The position numbers and the translations under genes were made by a program. A stretch of 64,000 bases of DNA from Ascaphus truei (lineage: Eukaryota; Chordata; Amphibia; Anura; Ascaphidae), in assembly GCA_036426205.1 (NCBI GenBank), contig CM071568.1, positions 216,278,761 through 216,342,760 of the forward strand, read 5' to 3'. The notes beneath the pieces were generated by a model. That model did no database searches. It was not told the origin of the DNA and saw nothing but the letters and a program-made list of their open reading frames with translations. Shown here in pieces: positions 22,016 to 35,035 of this stretch (its first letter is position 1; each line of letters starts with the position of its first letter).

Positions 22016-25000
22016 GTTGGGGTTCTCCAGAAATTTAACAATCTAATTATAGGGGTTTTCATTAACCAAACAAAAGGTGTGAAAACCCACTGTTACATAC
22101 CTCATAGTGGGTCAGTCCCACCTGTCCACTAATGCAGTGCATGTTTACGGTGTTTAAAAATTTTGCGAGCAATTAACAGCATTGATCATAAATCGGACAA
22201 GTAGAAAGTCATTTAAATATATTAAAATATATTTGGTTAACTTTAACGTCTCACAGTAACCAAAGTGTGTTTTCTATCCCATTTAACCTCATCTTTTTTT
22301 TGATCAGAAAAATGTTCGTGTAAATGTTTTCATACAGGTTAAACAGTGGGTCCAGGTCCCCCCTCCCCCCCCCCCCCTCTTTTTTTTTTTAATGCTAATT
22401 CGCTTCTATCATTGGTGTAATGAACAATAATTGCCAATAGTTTCGAATGCACAGGAACTGAAGGGATGGAAACTGGTCATCTTTTACACACGTGGAGCAA
22501 ATTAAGATCTCATACATACTTTCAAGGGATATCATCTTCTAGGGAGCCAGTTACACGTCACTTTCTGGAAATAAGTAACTTAATGCACATCATCGTTTTG
22601 GAAACTTCAAAAATAAACCATGCAATGTTTGTCAGTTGGGGTGGACATAGGAGGAGGTGATACACAACAACAACCAGCTCTAACGAACGCCTATAACCTC
22701 CTCATAACCAAGTTTATATAGTCACGGAAGAATAATTATACATTCACTATGATAATAGTCAATACCAAGGTGCTTGAGAGGGGAGAACGGCTGAACCACT
22801 ACTTACCCTCCTACAGTCTCTAGATATGAAACAAAAGGAAAATAGTTTATGATCTACTTGAGATTGAACAAACAAGTAAACTAGACATAAAAGTGTCATC
22901 ATTACACGATTCTGCTACGAAAGAGGCCAAATTGATACTATACAGGGGATAGGGGGAGAGATTAAAGGCGTAAAATGATTGAAGTAAAGATCAGATATAT
23001 CTAGGGGTAGATGTTCCTATCTGGATCCTTAAAGCTGAGGGGCAGGAACAAGAAATATGAATAACCACAGAACGATTGCTGGAAATTGGCGTCATAAACT
23101 TAGCTGTACATACGAGAAGAAAATTGAAGAAAACATAGTCAGACTGATCTCACAACCAAATACTCATCAGGGATCCTACTAATGTAAGAGAAAAGTATAG
23201 AAGTGAAAGGTAACTTGTGCAATTCAGCTACCAACTACTAAATATAGTAAGAACTGCCTCCATCAAAAAAATTGTATTAGAAAATACCAGTGTAATACCG
23301 ATATAGTAATTCAGCATTGAAACGGAACTGGAGGAGCCAGCGTGCGTTGCGTTTCTGCAGCATGCGCGTGCTCATACAGGAACACTACAGAATCTTTCCA
23401 GTCACGCACTTGTGTGAGAAGGAGTTAAAGGCAGAACAGGCGCAGGCTGTTAAAGACTTGCACAAAACGTGTTTCTCTCTGTTATGTTCCAATGTGAAAT
23501 AAGGGCACAAGGATATCTTAACAAAAATGTGTTTTTAGGTATGGGGGAGGGGCGGTGGGCTAGAGCCTAGGTAAGGTGGCTAAATTAAAAGAGCAAGCTG
23601 TGATGTATTAGTGAACTGCTCTAACAAAAGGAAACATACTTAAATAATATTGTGGTGCTAACAGTTTCAAGGGATAAAAAGGCAAAATGATTACACTCAG
23701 TATCAGTGCAAAACATTAGGGGATCAACTCCGTAGCTGCAAATATCCATCTCTCTGTAATGATCTCTGAAAATAGCACCTCTCTTTCTTTGTTATGCATG
23801 CATTCTTTAGTTTATTTGTTATCCATTTTTGTAAATATTGTGTTTCCTTTTTCTATTCTGTACATTTTTTTTTTTTTGCAACCACCGTATGTTTTGGTGG
23901 GGAAAATATTTATGTAATGGCTAATTTTTGGGACCTTTCTCCTAAGTGCGTACGTGGAATGATGTGCGTCTAAGAATTGTGTAACACTTCCTGCTATTCA
24001 TTGATGAGTCATTTTCATCAGCCTTTCAAAAAATTAGTATTTGATATTTGGGGCATGTGTCGTTGCTGGTTTGTCGAGTGGGTTTTCAAACTTACATCTT
24101 CCAATTCTTAAAGTCGCTAAACATATTTTTAAAATATGGAACAGTAAACTGAAATATAGGTTATAGCTAAGTGTGATAGTGTGACACCGACAGAGTACTT
24201 TCATCCTTACGGGACACCGTAATTCGAGAGCCGGTCCACACGCTTAGTTCCTCAGGCTTGTGCTTTAAGCCATGCCTCTAATAAAATGTAATTAACCATT
24301 TAGTAAGCATTAATTATCTCTACGGCTGGCTTTCATAGAGTCAATAAAATTATATATCCACAGGGTATTGTGCAATCTGTGAATTAACAGTGACCTCAAT
24401 ACATGACATAACAATATTATAAACAATCTTCCAATACCTTTCCTCTAAATAGCTGTATGTGGCTGCTGGGAACAGGATTCCACACACAAGAAATGATTAC
24501 ATATAATTTCAGTCATCACAAACCCTCAGTATTTATGAATGGATTGTTGGTCTCACTCCAGCCTTTTATAGAGAGAGCCGTCCTTACCAATCCAATTCGG
24601 CATTGTGGGAAACCATTCTCTGGGAGATTCTCGTTTCCAAGCATTGTCTCACTTATAGTTATTGGGACGCCATGTGAGCTGAATTTTCATTTTTCACCTC
24701 ATTTATGTTTTTTTCTTCTGTCCCCTCATTGTTTTGTATTTAAAAAATATAATGTTTGATGTTTGTTCGTATCCACAAATAGTTGTGATCATTTTTTTCT
24801 TTTTCCCAATACTGAGGAGTTTGCGCGGAGTAAATAATCAAGAAAGATAATCTTGTCTTGCCTTAATCCTTTGGTTTGCCATGGCGCCTCCCGGGAAACC
24901 GCAATCAAGGAACGACCTTAAGAGTCGGTACCAGGAACAGACGGTGTTCTAACCCAGAAAAGAAGAGTCAGGAGTCCTCCTCTCAAGTTTCTCTTTCCTC

Positions 25001-26989
25001 CATTACAGAGCCGAGAGCAGGCCTCCCATAGACGCGAAATTATACTACTTAAGAGCATGGCTACGTCATGCGGCGTTATCTTATGAATGTTGGGGAAACC
25101 CAAAGTGTACACCTACCCGCTGTTGTTTCTCCACTTAAAAACTGAGATTGGACACACCATACCCAATTACTGAAACAGTTCTGGTACTCTTTCATTCCCC
25201 TTGTACCATCACACTACACCATGGCCTGCACATTAAAATACATGGGTTTTGTTTTCATAGCAGCACAATTTAATATGAACCCATGGAGAAAACCAAAAAG
25301 AGCCCAATCCTTTCACTGAAAAAGTTTAAAATCTCAGTATGAGGCATGTGGACTTAAGTCTTCTGGGATGTGTCTTTGACTAGGTTGGTTGTCATTGCTA
25401 CATCAGAACCCTCCCTACAAGCTCATCCTCTAGTCCCTTCTCCTGCGACAGCGATGGTACCAACAGCATTTTCCAGACCCTTCTCTTCTCTTTTCCCATC
25501 CCCCAGCAGCTCTGCTCTGAGGGAAGCAGCGGGCCAGTCAGCGATCAAGTGGACGCATTGCAATGGGGTCATCCCTCCATTCGTAAAAAGCGATCCCACG
25601 AGGAACCAGCAGGTGGAGCATTGTTGCATCAAGGCTGCATTACTAGTGTGACACGATCGTTGACCAAAACGCCAGGAGGAGCTACATCTAGTAAGTAAAG
25701 CCTGTACCAATCCGGTTGTTTAATCACTGAAGAGACATATATGTCAATGTATGAGACGTTTCTTCTATTTACGCTTGTAAAACTGTTCCCTGGTAGTGAG
25801 CAATTCCTGTTCCATTCTCGACATTGTCTTTTAAAACATTTATTGAAAAAAAAAAAAAAGGGGGGAAACATCATCCATAGGTATTTTATTTGAATGTAGA
25901 TTTTAACGTAAGACAAATAACATTCATCCAGGAGGCTTCTTAGTTTTTGTTTTTAAATATGTAATAATTCAAATAATAGAAGTTTTGTGTCTTGTTCTCT
26001 GTCTGAGCAGAATTACACTTGTTTTTTTTTAAATACTATATATTTCGTGAGTAATGCTTTGATATTTGTCTTATTTACAAACAAACTTTTTTTAATACTT
26101 GACTTAAATTGCCCCTGATATCTGTGTACGAGAGAGGGATGAACTATCAGTAAATAGCTGTCTTGTCTAAAATCAATAGATTTTGTGTCAACTAGTTTGG
26201 GGACTCTTTGGTAGCTATCATAACTACAGAGACCGGCTGGCAGACTTCATTCGAAGATTTTAGTGTTATGATGAATTTTCCTGTCTAAATACATTTTGAT
26301 ATAGAAATGACCTCTCTGGCAAGAATGATACTTTTTAAGTGTGAGAGCACTCTGGACTTTCCACTGTCCATTAGTATGATTTTGGCAACAGCAACTTAAT
26401 TCTAAACTATATATATAAAAATATTTGTCGTTAAAACTACTCTACTGAAGTATTTGTGGGTCGGAGTTCTGGCTTTTGCGCCATTTTGAGGGAGACCACA
26501 ACATCTACAGTGCGTATAGTAGGGAAGGTTGACAATCACTGATTTTCGTGGTGATGTGATTAATGGAAATCTGAATGGGAGCCCTAATTTTTTGACTGGA
26601 ATATGTTTTGCTAAATTTATTTTAGAATTCGGTGGCATGATCCTCTGTGGTAAGGGTGCGGAATTGGTAGGCACTGGGTTTCACAACCGGAATCCATCCT
26701 TGAAGGCTTGTAAGGTAACTATGAAAAATATACAGTAGGTCGGACCCATCCACATGATTGAGGAGCTTTCTTTTGAGTAGTAGTAAAGTTATTGGATAAT
26801 TCAATACACAGAGCACCATGATGATAATAATAACAATAATGTATGATTACTTTAGATCGTTGCTCTGCATGCGCAGACACAATGTATTATGGGAGCCCGG
26901 CAATAAGCATTTGAACGATTCTCCTACTCCAGACCATTGCCCATGACACACAGTAGGGCCTGGACTCAGCACGCCGCAAATGCGGGGTA
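22016..26989. other. Non-coding DNA, mainly AT-rich
   Basis: A C tract followed by a T tract lies at about 22356-22391. Short frames at 23317, 24457 and 25370-25710 have no recognisable domain. Nothing else can be supported. Confidence 0.6.
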
Positions 26990-27450
26990 TCTTGGATGGT
27001 GCTCATAACCAGTGAGCCGACTCACAGGGCTGAGGCGGAAATGCGTTACGTGACCCACAGATCTCTTGGACGATTTGAAGAGACGATGCCCAAGTCACAG
27101 CAGGGTCGGGCAATTGCCAGCAGCGTTCGTCGGGGTCAGGGTTCCAAGGTCAGGGAAGGATGCAGGCAGGGTATCCCAAGTCAAGGCAAAGGTCTAGCAA
27201 ATACAGACGCGGTTCCACTGGTAACGCAACGGACTCAATACTGGGCGCATGGGAAGGGCTTCCTTACACAGGCCAAGGAACAGGTGCAGCCCGATTAACA
27301 GGCCCGTCATCCAAAAAGTTGGGGCAAATAAGCCACTTCGACCCGTCTTGGGTGAGAGTGACATACCTCAATTTGCATCTGGGGGAGTCAAGGAATTCAG
27401 TGCCAAGGCGGGAGCTTGACAGTTATCACACACTCAGACGGCAGTAAACT
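26990..27450. repeat. Probable LTR-retroelement fragment
   Basis: A GC-rich block with GGTCAGGGTTCCAAGGTCAG and nearby CAGG/CAAGG-rich phrases resembles untranslated leader or LTR-proximal sequence of frog Gypsy-type elements. No coding domain or paired LTR is visible, so the class is a guess. Confidence 0.3.
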
Positions 27451-28340
27451 GCTTTCAAGTCAAACGCCGTATTACCTGCTGGATTGAGGTGCGATGCAAC
27501 ATTGGGCAATGATAAGCCCAGCCAGAGTATTTCTACTCATGAATTCACAGTGCGTTTATTGTCAATTGATAATACTGGATAATTAATCATCAGCACTGGA
27601 AGCCTGTGACTCTTGGAGTTTGTGCGTAGAGTGTTTTTTACAGTCATGTTTTAGCAATACATTTTTCAGTTCCTTTTGTTATTGAGAACAAATTAAATTC
27701 AATTGATTTATGTATTATCAAATAATCGATGTAGGATGCACTGACAGGTTATAAGTCGTATGAACAGTGTTTTGCAACTTGTCCGTGCATATAATGCTTT
27801 CAGGTTTTTAGGAGAAGCATACAGACAGAAAACATCAGTACAAAAAAGTGCCTAAGAACGAGAGTGGAGAGTTGCTCCATCATGAGATGAACGATCGATG
27901 TCAGCACGTGCGTTTCAAAAAGTGTTTGTGTCTGTTTGGATTTGTCCATAGATGGTATGTCCCTGTCAGTGTCATTTAGCTGTAAGCATGCTTAGGGCCA
28001 CTAGATCTTCCTCAGAAAAGCATTACTTCCAAAATAACCCCACGCCCCATTCACGTTTAAAAAACCACGCCCCATGCTCCTCCCGCTCTAATCATCTTTA
28101 TCGGCTGAATACAGTAGCTCACAGGCCAAATCTGTAATATTACAAAGAAACAGACAACTCCATACAAGAACATCTAATAGATTCGCTTTATGACACCTTC
28201 AAAAGATACTTGACAAATGAATTCTTCTCACCGCCTCCTGCTACAGAAGTCATGAGATATCGGAGCTTAGCTCTATAGATACAGCAGGGAACCATTTTGA
28301 ATGTTTGGTGGGATTTTTCGGACTCCTGCAATTGAGTCTT
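27451..28340. other. Non-coding DNA, no recognised feature
   Basis: AT-rich sequence; nothing identified. Confidence 0.6.
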
Positions 28341-28502
28341 CATCATTTAGAGTATGATATATATATATCAGCCCACCTTTCTTTTTGACACTGTGTACTG
28401 GCTTCAAAACTACTTAACAGACTTATTACACGTAAAATGTTGGTTTTTCCTCTCTCCACACTGTTATTTAGCATAGATTTCCTCTTGTAGATGAGTATGC
28501 TT

Positions 28503-28537
28503 TGACCGAAGAAGAGGGCTAACTCTCGAAGCTGTCC
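28503..28537 (+). ncRNA. Hammerhead-like hairpin
   Basis: The order is GACCGAAGA, stem II AGAG-GGCTAA-CTCT, then CGAAGC (one A short of GAAAGC). It is followed by GTCCATAAAAAAGGTATCACC, a tail I know from repeats in fish and amphibians. The core is decayed. Confidence 0.45.
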
Positions 28538-28595
28538 TATGACATAAGATTGTATAGTCCATAAAAAAGGTATCACCGAATACTGAAGAACATAT

Positions 28596-28690
28596 ATTAT
28601 ATATATATATATATATATAAACTATATAGTATACATTCACCCACACCATGATGATATATTATAATATTATTATATATATTATATCTTATT
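28596..28690. repeat. TA microsatellite
   Basis: Runs of TA and TATAATA beginning at about 28597. They are just 3' of the hammerhead-like repeat. Confidence 0.85.
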
Positions 28691-28789
28691 AATATTAAAC
28701 ACTGTCTCTCATAGAGGAGGCAACAAAAGCAGCACACTCAATAAGCAAAAATACATGTTACAGGGACAAAAAACAGCACCAAACTATAA

Positions 28790-28830
28790 ACCCACACGTT
28801 CGGTCCTGCAAGGACTTCCTCGGAGCTGCC
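28790..28830 (-). ncRNA. Hammerhead-like hairpin
   Basis: The minus strand reads CTCCGAGGAA, stem II GTCC-TTGCA-GGAC, then CGAACG. Stem II is perfect while both core boxes are degenerate. Confidence 0.35.
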
Positions 28831-29730
28831 TCTGCACGGTAACCGAAAACCGTTGGGTTTATAGTTGCGGTTGTTTTGTCACTGCTAACAAGTCTTTTTG
28901 CTATATCTGAGTGTTGCTGCCTTTGCCTTTTCTTATGGGAAGACAGAGGGTTCCTATATGATTTCATTGAGAATGCACCTGACTTTACATGTGTTTTGGC
29001 TTGGAGTGTGGTGCTGGTTTTGTATATATATAGATATATATATATAGATATATATATTATATGAATAATCCCTTGCGGACACACAGTATAACAGAAAATA
29101 TGCCCAAATTTATTAAGTGATAAAAAAGGGAGAATGCTAAAAAGCAGAGATGGCGGGGACTCCCTCAATAATGTCACTGGACACAGGCAAAAATGCATCC
29201 AATCACACAGGGTTTAGCTTGAAAATTACCTATTACAATTATATAAGATCCTACTCCTAACAGCACAACCAATGAGTGTCAGTATATGGCACTCGTTATT
29301 AGGGTAACAGATAGCACAAAAGCACAGGTATGTCGGGCCCCATAACACGCGTGTAGAAGGATAAAGACATGAGTACTGAACAAGATGAAATGCTAACATG
29401 CTGGGGTAAAATTGGAGATGTGAGGTGGGTTCACGGGCTTACCCCGTGTATGGGCGCGATCCTCGGGGGCCACCCGCTGACCACCGCATTTAAACTGGGG
29501 TCGCAAGAAAAACTGGCCACCGAAATGTTTTTTCGTGTTTTGTTTTGTGGTGGTACCGCGTCGCCTCAAGAGGGGAAAGCTGAGAACTCTCCACTTTCCC
29601 AGACCCGGGTGGGCAGCGGCACAGCACGCAGCATTTAACCCGCATTATGTGAGCTCTTCTCCCTGTCTCTCAGATTCCTGCTTTGCCCGTCCTTGCGGAG
29701 AGCAAGCTCCCTTAAAGAACAGTGTTGTCT
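28831..29730. other. Repeat-like DNA with a TA/GATA run
   Basis: TATATAGATATA repeats lie at about 29022-29060. The part at 29420-29720 is GC-rich and CpG-containing but has no recognisable gene. Confidence 0.4.
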
Positions 29731-30025
29731 CTGTGTATGTGTGTGTGTATTTGACTTGTGGTGAGACTGTGTGTGTTGCATGTGGCTGCGTGAGTGTGTT
29801 GTGTCGTGTAGCTTTGCTGTGAGTCGTGTGCAGTGTGCTGCTTGAGGGATATGCAGTTGCTGTGATTGTTCAGTGTGCATGAGTGTGTGCAATGTGAGAC
29901 GTATGCATGTGTGAGCTGTGGGATGTGCTGTGAGGTGTGCAGATGTGCTGTGAGTGGTGCAGTTGTGGCTGTGAATGTTGTGTTGTAAGTGGTGCCATGT
30001 TAGCTGTTAGTGTGCGCAGTGTCTT
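29731..30025. repeat. Degenerate GTGTG-rich minisatellite
   Basis: Imperfect units of the type TGTGCTGTGAGTGTGCAGTG fill the stretch, ending at a T tract. Short frames across it (both strands) are just translated repeats. Confidence 0.7.
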
Positions 30026-30301
30026 TTTTTTTTAATTCGGTTCTGTCCAACGCTAAACCAGGTTATAAGCGGGTCCGGTATATAGGGATCTTGTCCTATA
30101 ATGGGTTTGAGCTGTAATTGTAACAGTGCGTGAAATTGATGCAGAGTCAAATTGTGAAGTTACAACAACATCTTATATGTCCTTTGGAGAAAAAAATGAT
30201 GCGCAGATACATCACCGTTTTGTGAAAGTACCTCGTTAGGAGTAGCACTGTGTCCCACATAGCTGAGATGAACACCCGCCACCTACGGATCCACACTCTT
30301 C

Positions 30302-30338
30302 ACCTAAGCGTTTCGACGGTAAGAGTCTTTACTACTGG
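30302..30338 (-). ncRNA. Hammerhead-like hairpin
   Basis: The minus strand reads CAGTAGTAAA, stem II GAC-TCTTACC-GTC, then GAAACGC. The GAAAC box is intact, stem II is short and the first box is degenerate. Confidence 0.35.
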
Positions 30339-30869
30339 GAGTGTCACACCTCAGCCCTGGGTGCATGCATTTTAACCCCCTGGACGGGTCTGACCCGGGT
30401 GGCGGGTTCAGAGTCTTGGCAGTTTTTACCTCCTTTGTCTACCGGCATTACTTCTCTGATTTGAAAATGGCGGGTTCTGCAAGCGTCAAAATGATGCCCG
30501 CATTGCCATGCCAAACTGGCACACTACTGTGACGTCCCGGAGTACAGGAGCGGAGGCGAGCCTGGCAGAGCGGACTAATCGGGGGAGCGGACATGTGTAT
30601 TGCAGAGGACGGACAAGGAGGAGCAGTCTCAGAGCATAGCGGAAGTTCAGGAGAGCTGAGTCTGTGGGCTCGAAGGTCCCGCGCCATGGAGAATGGGATC
30701 TGACACGACAGACAGCCAGGCTTGCCCGACCGCTGCGCACTGTGCGGCTGGTCCCATCCGGCGACAGCAGGCACGGACTCCCAGAAGTAGGCCACACATA
30801 TGACAGCCATCTAGGACCACACCAAACTATGCGAAAGGGGGGCCCCCTCCCTTCTCAGCATCACCCACT
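30339..30869. other. GC-rich repeat-like DNA
   Basis: CpG-containing sequence with overlapping frames on both strands, none with a known domain. It leads directly into a minisatellite. Confidence 0.4.
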
Positions 30870-31178
30870 CACGCACCCAGTCAGTCGGGAGTCCAGCACC
30901 CGTCAGTCCAGGTCCCAGCACCAGTAGACACGTCATGTTAGCACAACATTCAGTACATCACGCACCCAAGTCATGTCACGGCACCCCAGATTCAGTCAAC
31001 GCACCCACGTCCCACCGTCAGTAGCACGCACCCATCAGTCAGTCACGCAACCAAGTCAGTCAGTCACGCCACGCCAATCAGTCAGTCCGTACCCACCCGC
31101 CCATCACGCACCACCCCCGATCACCACACACCCACCCGTCTGTCGCGCACCAACCCAGTTCAGTCCACAGCACCACAC
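30870..31178. repeat. CACGCACCCAGTCAGT-type minisatellite
   Basis: Imperfect tandem units of about 16 bases built from CACGCACCCAGTCAGT. Unit length and sequence wander. The open frame across it (from 30973) is a repeat translation and not a protein gene. Confidence 0.75.
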
Positions 31179-31760
31179 CAGTACAATCACATCTCTCTGT
31201 CAACCATTCTCTCTCCTTCAACCAACTCTTGGCCACACCACTCTCTCTTCTGGTAACACCCATCGCCGCACACCTTCTCTCGGTCCCACAACCACTTTCC
31301 GATACAACCTCTCTCTCTGGCACACACACTATCTCTCTCTGGATCACACCCTGGCCACCACGCTCATTCTCGACACCTCTCGCACACACACATTATCCTC
31401 GTCCCATCATCCCTGGTCACCTCCCACACACTACTCTACCTCTCTCTGTCACACACACCTGACGCGTCAGCTCCCCCCATAGACACACTCTTTCGTACAC
31501 ACACACTATCGGTCCACACACACATTCGGATCTCATCACGTCACACACTCGTCTACTACTCGTCCACTCTCTTCCTCGTTCACAACCTCTCTCGGTCACA
31601 CACACCACCTCCAATCACACTCGTCGGTCACACACCACACTCTCGGTCAACACACACAACTTCGGTCAACCATTAAAAACTCGGTCACACTAAATCTTCG
31701 GTCACTAGCTCTCTCTCGTCACATACACCCACACTCCAAAACTCACACTCACAACACGAG
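31179..31760. repeat. CTCTCTCTGGTCACACACA-type minisatellite
   Basis: Imperfect units of about 19-20 bases combining CTCTCT and CACACA. The order degrades toward the right, where TCGGTCACACA units dominate. Confidence 0.8.
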
Positions 31761-33480
31761 GGAATCCAACTAGTACTAATATAGACGTGGCAAATAGTAA
31801 AACGGGTTACTCCAGAAAAGCTCTCCCGTCAAGTCCTCAACACTCTTCTCCCTCCGAAAGCAATGCCTCCTCCCCAAAAACACAACACGCGCGAAGAACA
31901 TGAAGCAACACTCTTCTGATCAGTCACTATCTTCACCCCTTCCTACACATCCACTTCCACCTTCGCTACTTCACACAGCGTCCTGACTTTTTCACTTTCA
32001 TCTCTACTCGATAAATAACCCACTGACTTTTTATCTCTTTCCTTGTCGACTTCCTTCGCTAGCCGTTTCCGCTCTCCCCGTTGCCTCCGCTGTTCTCATC
32101 CCAAACACTCCCGAGGCAGTGGCATTAACTCGTGTATCGGCGCGCGCAAATTGCAGCCCCCCTCACAACGTGTGTACTAAGACCGCACCATTCCATATCT
32201 CTCACCCATACATAACCTACAAAAACTCTACCGCTTACCCATCCAATCACCTCCCTCCAAACCTTCCCCAACGACCATTCTCCTCAACCAGCCCCACGTC
32301 TACCGCAACCACTTAGAACTCCGCCAACCCTCCCAACCCTTACAGTATACCCCTACCCATGCCAACCCCGCGTAGCAGAGGATATGGCTATGGCAGGACG
32401 TCCAGACCCTAAGATATCATCCAGGCACAACCCCTCCCATCTCGGAACGCCTGTTTCGAGCGTATTCAGCTCCCCACCGACGCATGTGCCCTCGCCCCGC
32501 TTTATACCGGCTGTTCATAGCGTGCATATGTCCGCTCCACAAATCCATCCAATCCGCCTGACTCGGTTGACTTCAATAGAGTTATCTGCGTGTAAGCTAG
32601 TAGGGGCTGCGAAACGCCCTCGCCCTCCGAATATGTTCCCGACCAATCTTCGTATAGTACGAGCCTGCAATCTCCCCACCCTCTATCCGCTCATACTATA
32701 CCATACTCAAATAGATTTAACCTTATAGACGCAGGTGTGACCCGACGAACAAAATCTATAAGGCCCTGATGAGACTAGAGATCACTGGGATTAGAAACAG
32801 GTTACCCTTTTACGCCGCTACCCCAATCCCATACTTACCCCCCCATTCCCGCAAGGACACCGCACAAAACATGATCATCAAAGGCGTCCAGCACAACACA
32901 TTACCTTCCAAGTGACAGGATCCCAATCGCCCCTGATACCGCCAGTGAAAGATCAGCTAAGTCCGGCACTCAGTAAGTCGTAACCCGGGATACCCACATT
33001 ACTCATAATCGTGTTGAGTTTTTTCCCCATCAATGATATTCAGTCCCCCCCCACGGGGGCCCGATGCCACGCACCTGTTTGGCATACCGAACACTAAGGT
33101 CCACGTGTCTTTGTGTTGCGCCTTCTCCTCCTTATTTGCGTGTTACCTAACTAGTTCCCCCTACCGTGATACCACCCGGCACTTTCCCTCTCACGCCCCA
33201 TACTTCGGTCTTCCGAGTTAATCTCTTTGGCACTTCACTATCCACCCAGTCACACCACCCCCCTACGCTGATATATTTGATCACCGACTAACAGCCCTTC
33301 CCAAAATTTTCCCGGTTACCTCATCCGACTAATTCCTTCACGCGCTGAGAAACAAGGCTTAGATATCACCAAGGGCCATCCCTTTCGAATATACGTAGGA
33401 AAATTGAAGCGCGAATTCAAGTACCATTAATACGCCCCAGCTCCCGGCCGCTAGTAACCACCTACTATGCGCCTTATCTC
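31761..33480. other. Compositionally odd pyrimidine-rich segment of unknown origin
   Basis: The segment is C-rich with many CpG dinucleotides, unlike the CpG-poor DNA around it. It has no tandem structure, no long reading frame and no repeat I recognise, and reads like random sequence. It follows a minisatellite whose units get steadily worse. A low-quality consensus is the simplest explanation; foreign or satellite DNA is possible. Confidence 0.4.
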
Positions 33481-33789
33481 CACCATATTGCAAAGCAAGT
33501 ATCAACTAAAGCAGAGCCCATTGCAATGCATACTGCTAATGAAACTAAACGCTACACGTGGTAAATGTAAGTCAAAATTCATAATGGGATAGGGTGCACG
33601 TGCCGGGCACACGCGTTCTAAGTGCACCTTCTTGTGTTTTGTCAATGAAATTGTGTTTGATTTTTAATAACATCACCATCACAAATACAATTTCTGTGGC
33701 AAAGAAAAGTTTCACTTAAAATTAGTTGTGCATGAAAGATTCTAGGATGCAATATTACTTCAAAGCTACAAAGGAAGTTACACGAATAG
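33481..33789. other. Ordinary AT-rich DNA, nothing recognised
   Basis: Composition returns to the local norm. No gene or repeat identified. Confidence 0.5.
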
Positions 33790-33894
33790 TCTATGGCATG
33801 GTTTCCCAAACTTTTTTTTCCGGGACCCGGTTATTTTTAACTTCTTTTTCGTGACCCACTAAAAAGGTTATCGGCCTATACTGGCCTATAGGGC

Positions 33895-34430
33895 TTGCAC
33901 AGACACCACACAGCCACTGAATAAACACACACAACACAGCCACTGATACACCAAACAGAACACACACACAGCGCTTGATACACACACACAGCCACTGATA
34001 CACACACACAGCACTGATACACAAACACCACACACAGCCACGACACACGCAGCAAATGAACACCACACACTGATACACACACAGAGCCACTGATACACAC
34101 ACACGCAGCCATGACAAACACACACCCAGCACGAACACACGCAGCCACACAGCACTGCTACACACAAACACACACACTGATAACCACACAGAGACACTGC
34201 TACACACACAGAGACACTGCTTACACCACAGATACTGAATTGACACCAACACACACAAACACTGTCCCACACACCGCACTGATACACACACTTACACTGA
34301 TAACTGATACACACAGACACTGATTCACAACAAGACACACACACCACAACAACACTTGATACAGAACACACAAACACCGACACTGATTACACAACACACT
34401 CGCTCTCCCCTATACGCACACAGACACAAA
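33895..34430. repeat. CACACAGCCACTGATACACA-type minisatellite
   Basis: Tandem units of about 18-20 bases mixing CACACA, GCCACTGATA and GACACTGATA. Unit variants are interspersed. It fills the left half of the hAT-like element. Confidence 0.9.
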
Positions 34431-34469
34431 CAGTGACTTAAGGCAACGACGGATTGTGAAGTGACTGGA

Positions 34470-35035
34470 GGGGGCCATGGACACTTGGGTGGGAGGGGGG
34501 CCAGGGACATTGGTGGGTGGGAGGGGGGCCAGGGGAGAGGGGGGGCCGGGACACTTGGGTGGGTGGGGGGGGACGGGACAACTTAGGTGGGGGGTTTGGG
34601 GCCAGGGACACTTGGTTGGGTGGGAGGGGGGGCCAGGGACACTTAGGGGGGCCAGGGACCAATTGGGGTGGGTGGGTGGGATGGGGGCCAGGGACACTGG
34701 GGTGGTGTGCGGTGGGAGGGGGGGGACAGGGACACTTGGGTGGGAGGGGGGCCAGGGACACGGTGGGTGGAGGGGGGTTAGGGACACTTGAGGTGGGTGG
34801 GTGGGAGGGGGGGCCAGGGACACTGGGTTGGGCCAGGGACACTTTAGGGGGGGCAGGACACTGGGTGGGTGGGCTGGGAGGGGGGGCAGAAACACTTGGG
34901 TGGGGGGGTGGGGGGGAAGGGAGCCAGGGACCTTGGGGGGTGGGCGGGAGGCCCCAGGGACACTTGGGGTGGGTGGGATGGACCAGCGACACTTTAGCCA
35001 GGGTACACTTGGGTGGGAGGCAGTGACTGGGTCGG
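34470..35035. repeat. GGGCCAGGGACACTTGGGTGG-type G-rich minisatellite
   Basis: About 30-base units built from CCAGGGACACTTGGG followed by TGGGTGGGAGGGGGG. Most units hold four or more G runs, so the plus strand could form G-quadruplexes. The long proline-rich frames on the minus strand are repeat translations. Confidence 0.9.

Noticed and set aside
26640..26715. tRNA-like string resembling a leucine tRNA D-arm
   Set aside because: No cloverleaf or matching acceptor stem; the resemblance is limited to a short string.
30973..31482. 169-codon frame rich in His, Pro, Ser and Thr
   Set aside because: It spans two degraded minisatellites; composition follows the repeat units.
33791..34383. Cysteine/valine-rich minus-strand frames of about 165 codons
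   Set aside because: Translations of a CA-rich minisatellite in different frames, with no domain.
34470..35035. Regularly spaced repeats as a CRISPR-like array
   Set aside because: Units are continuous and variable with no unique spacers, and the DNA is vertebrate.
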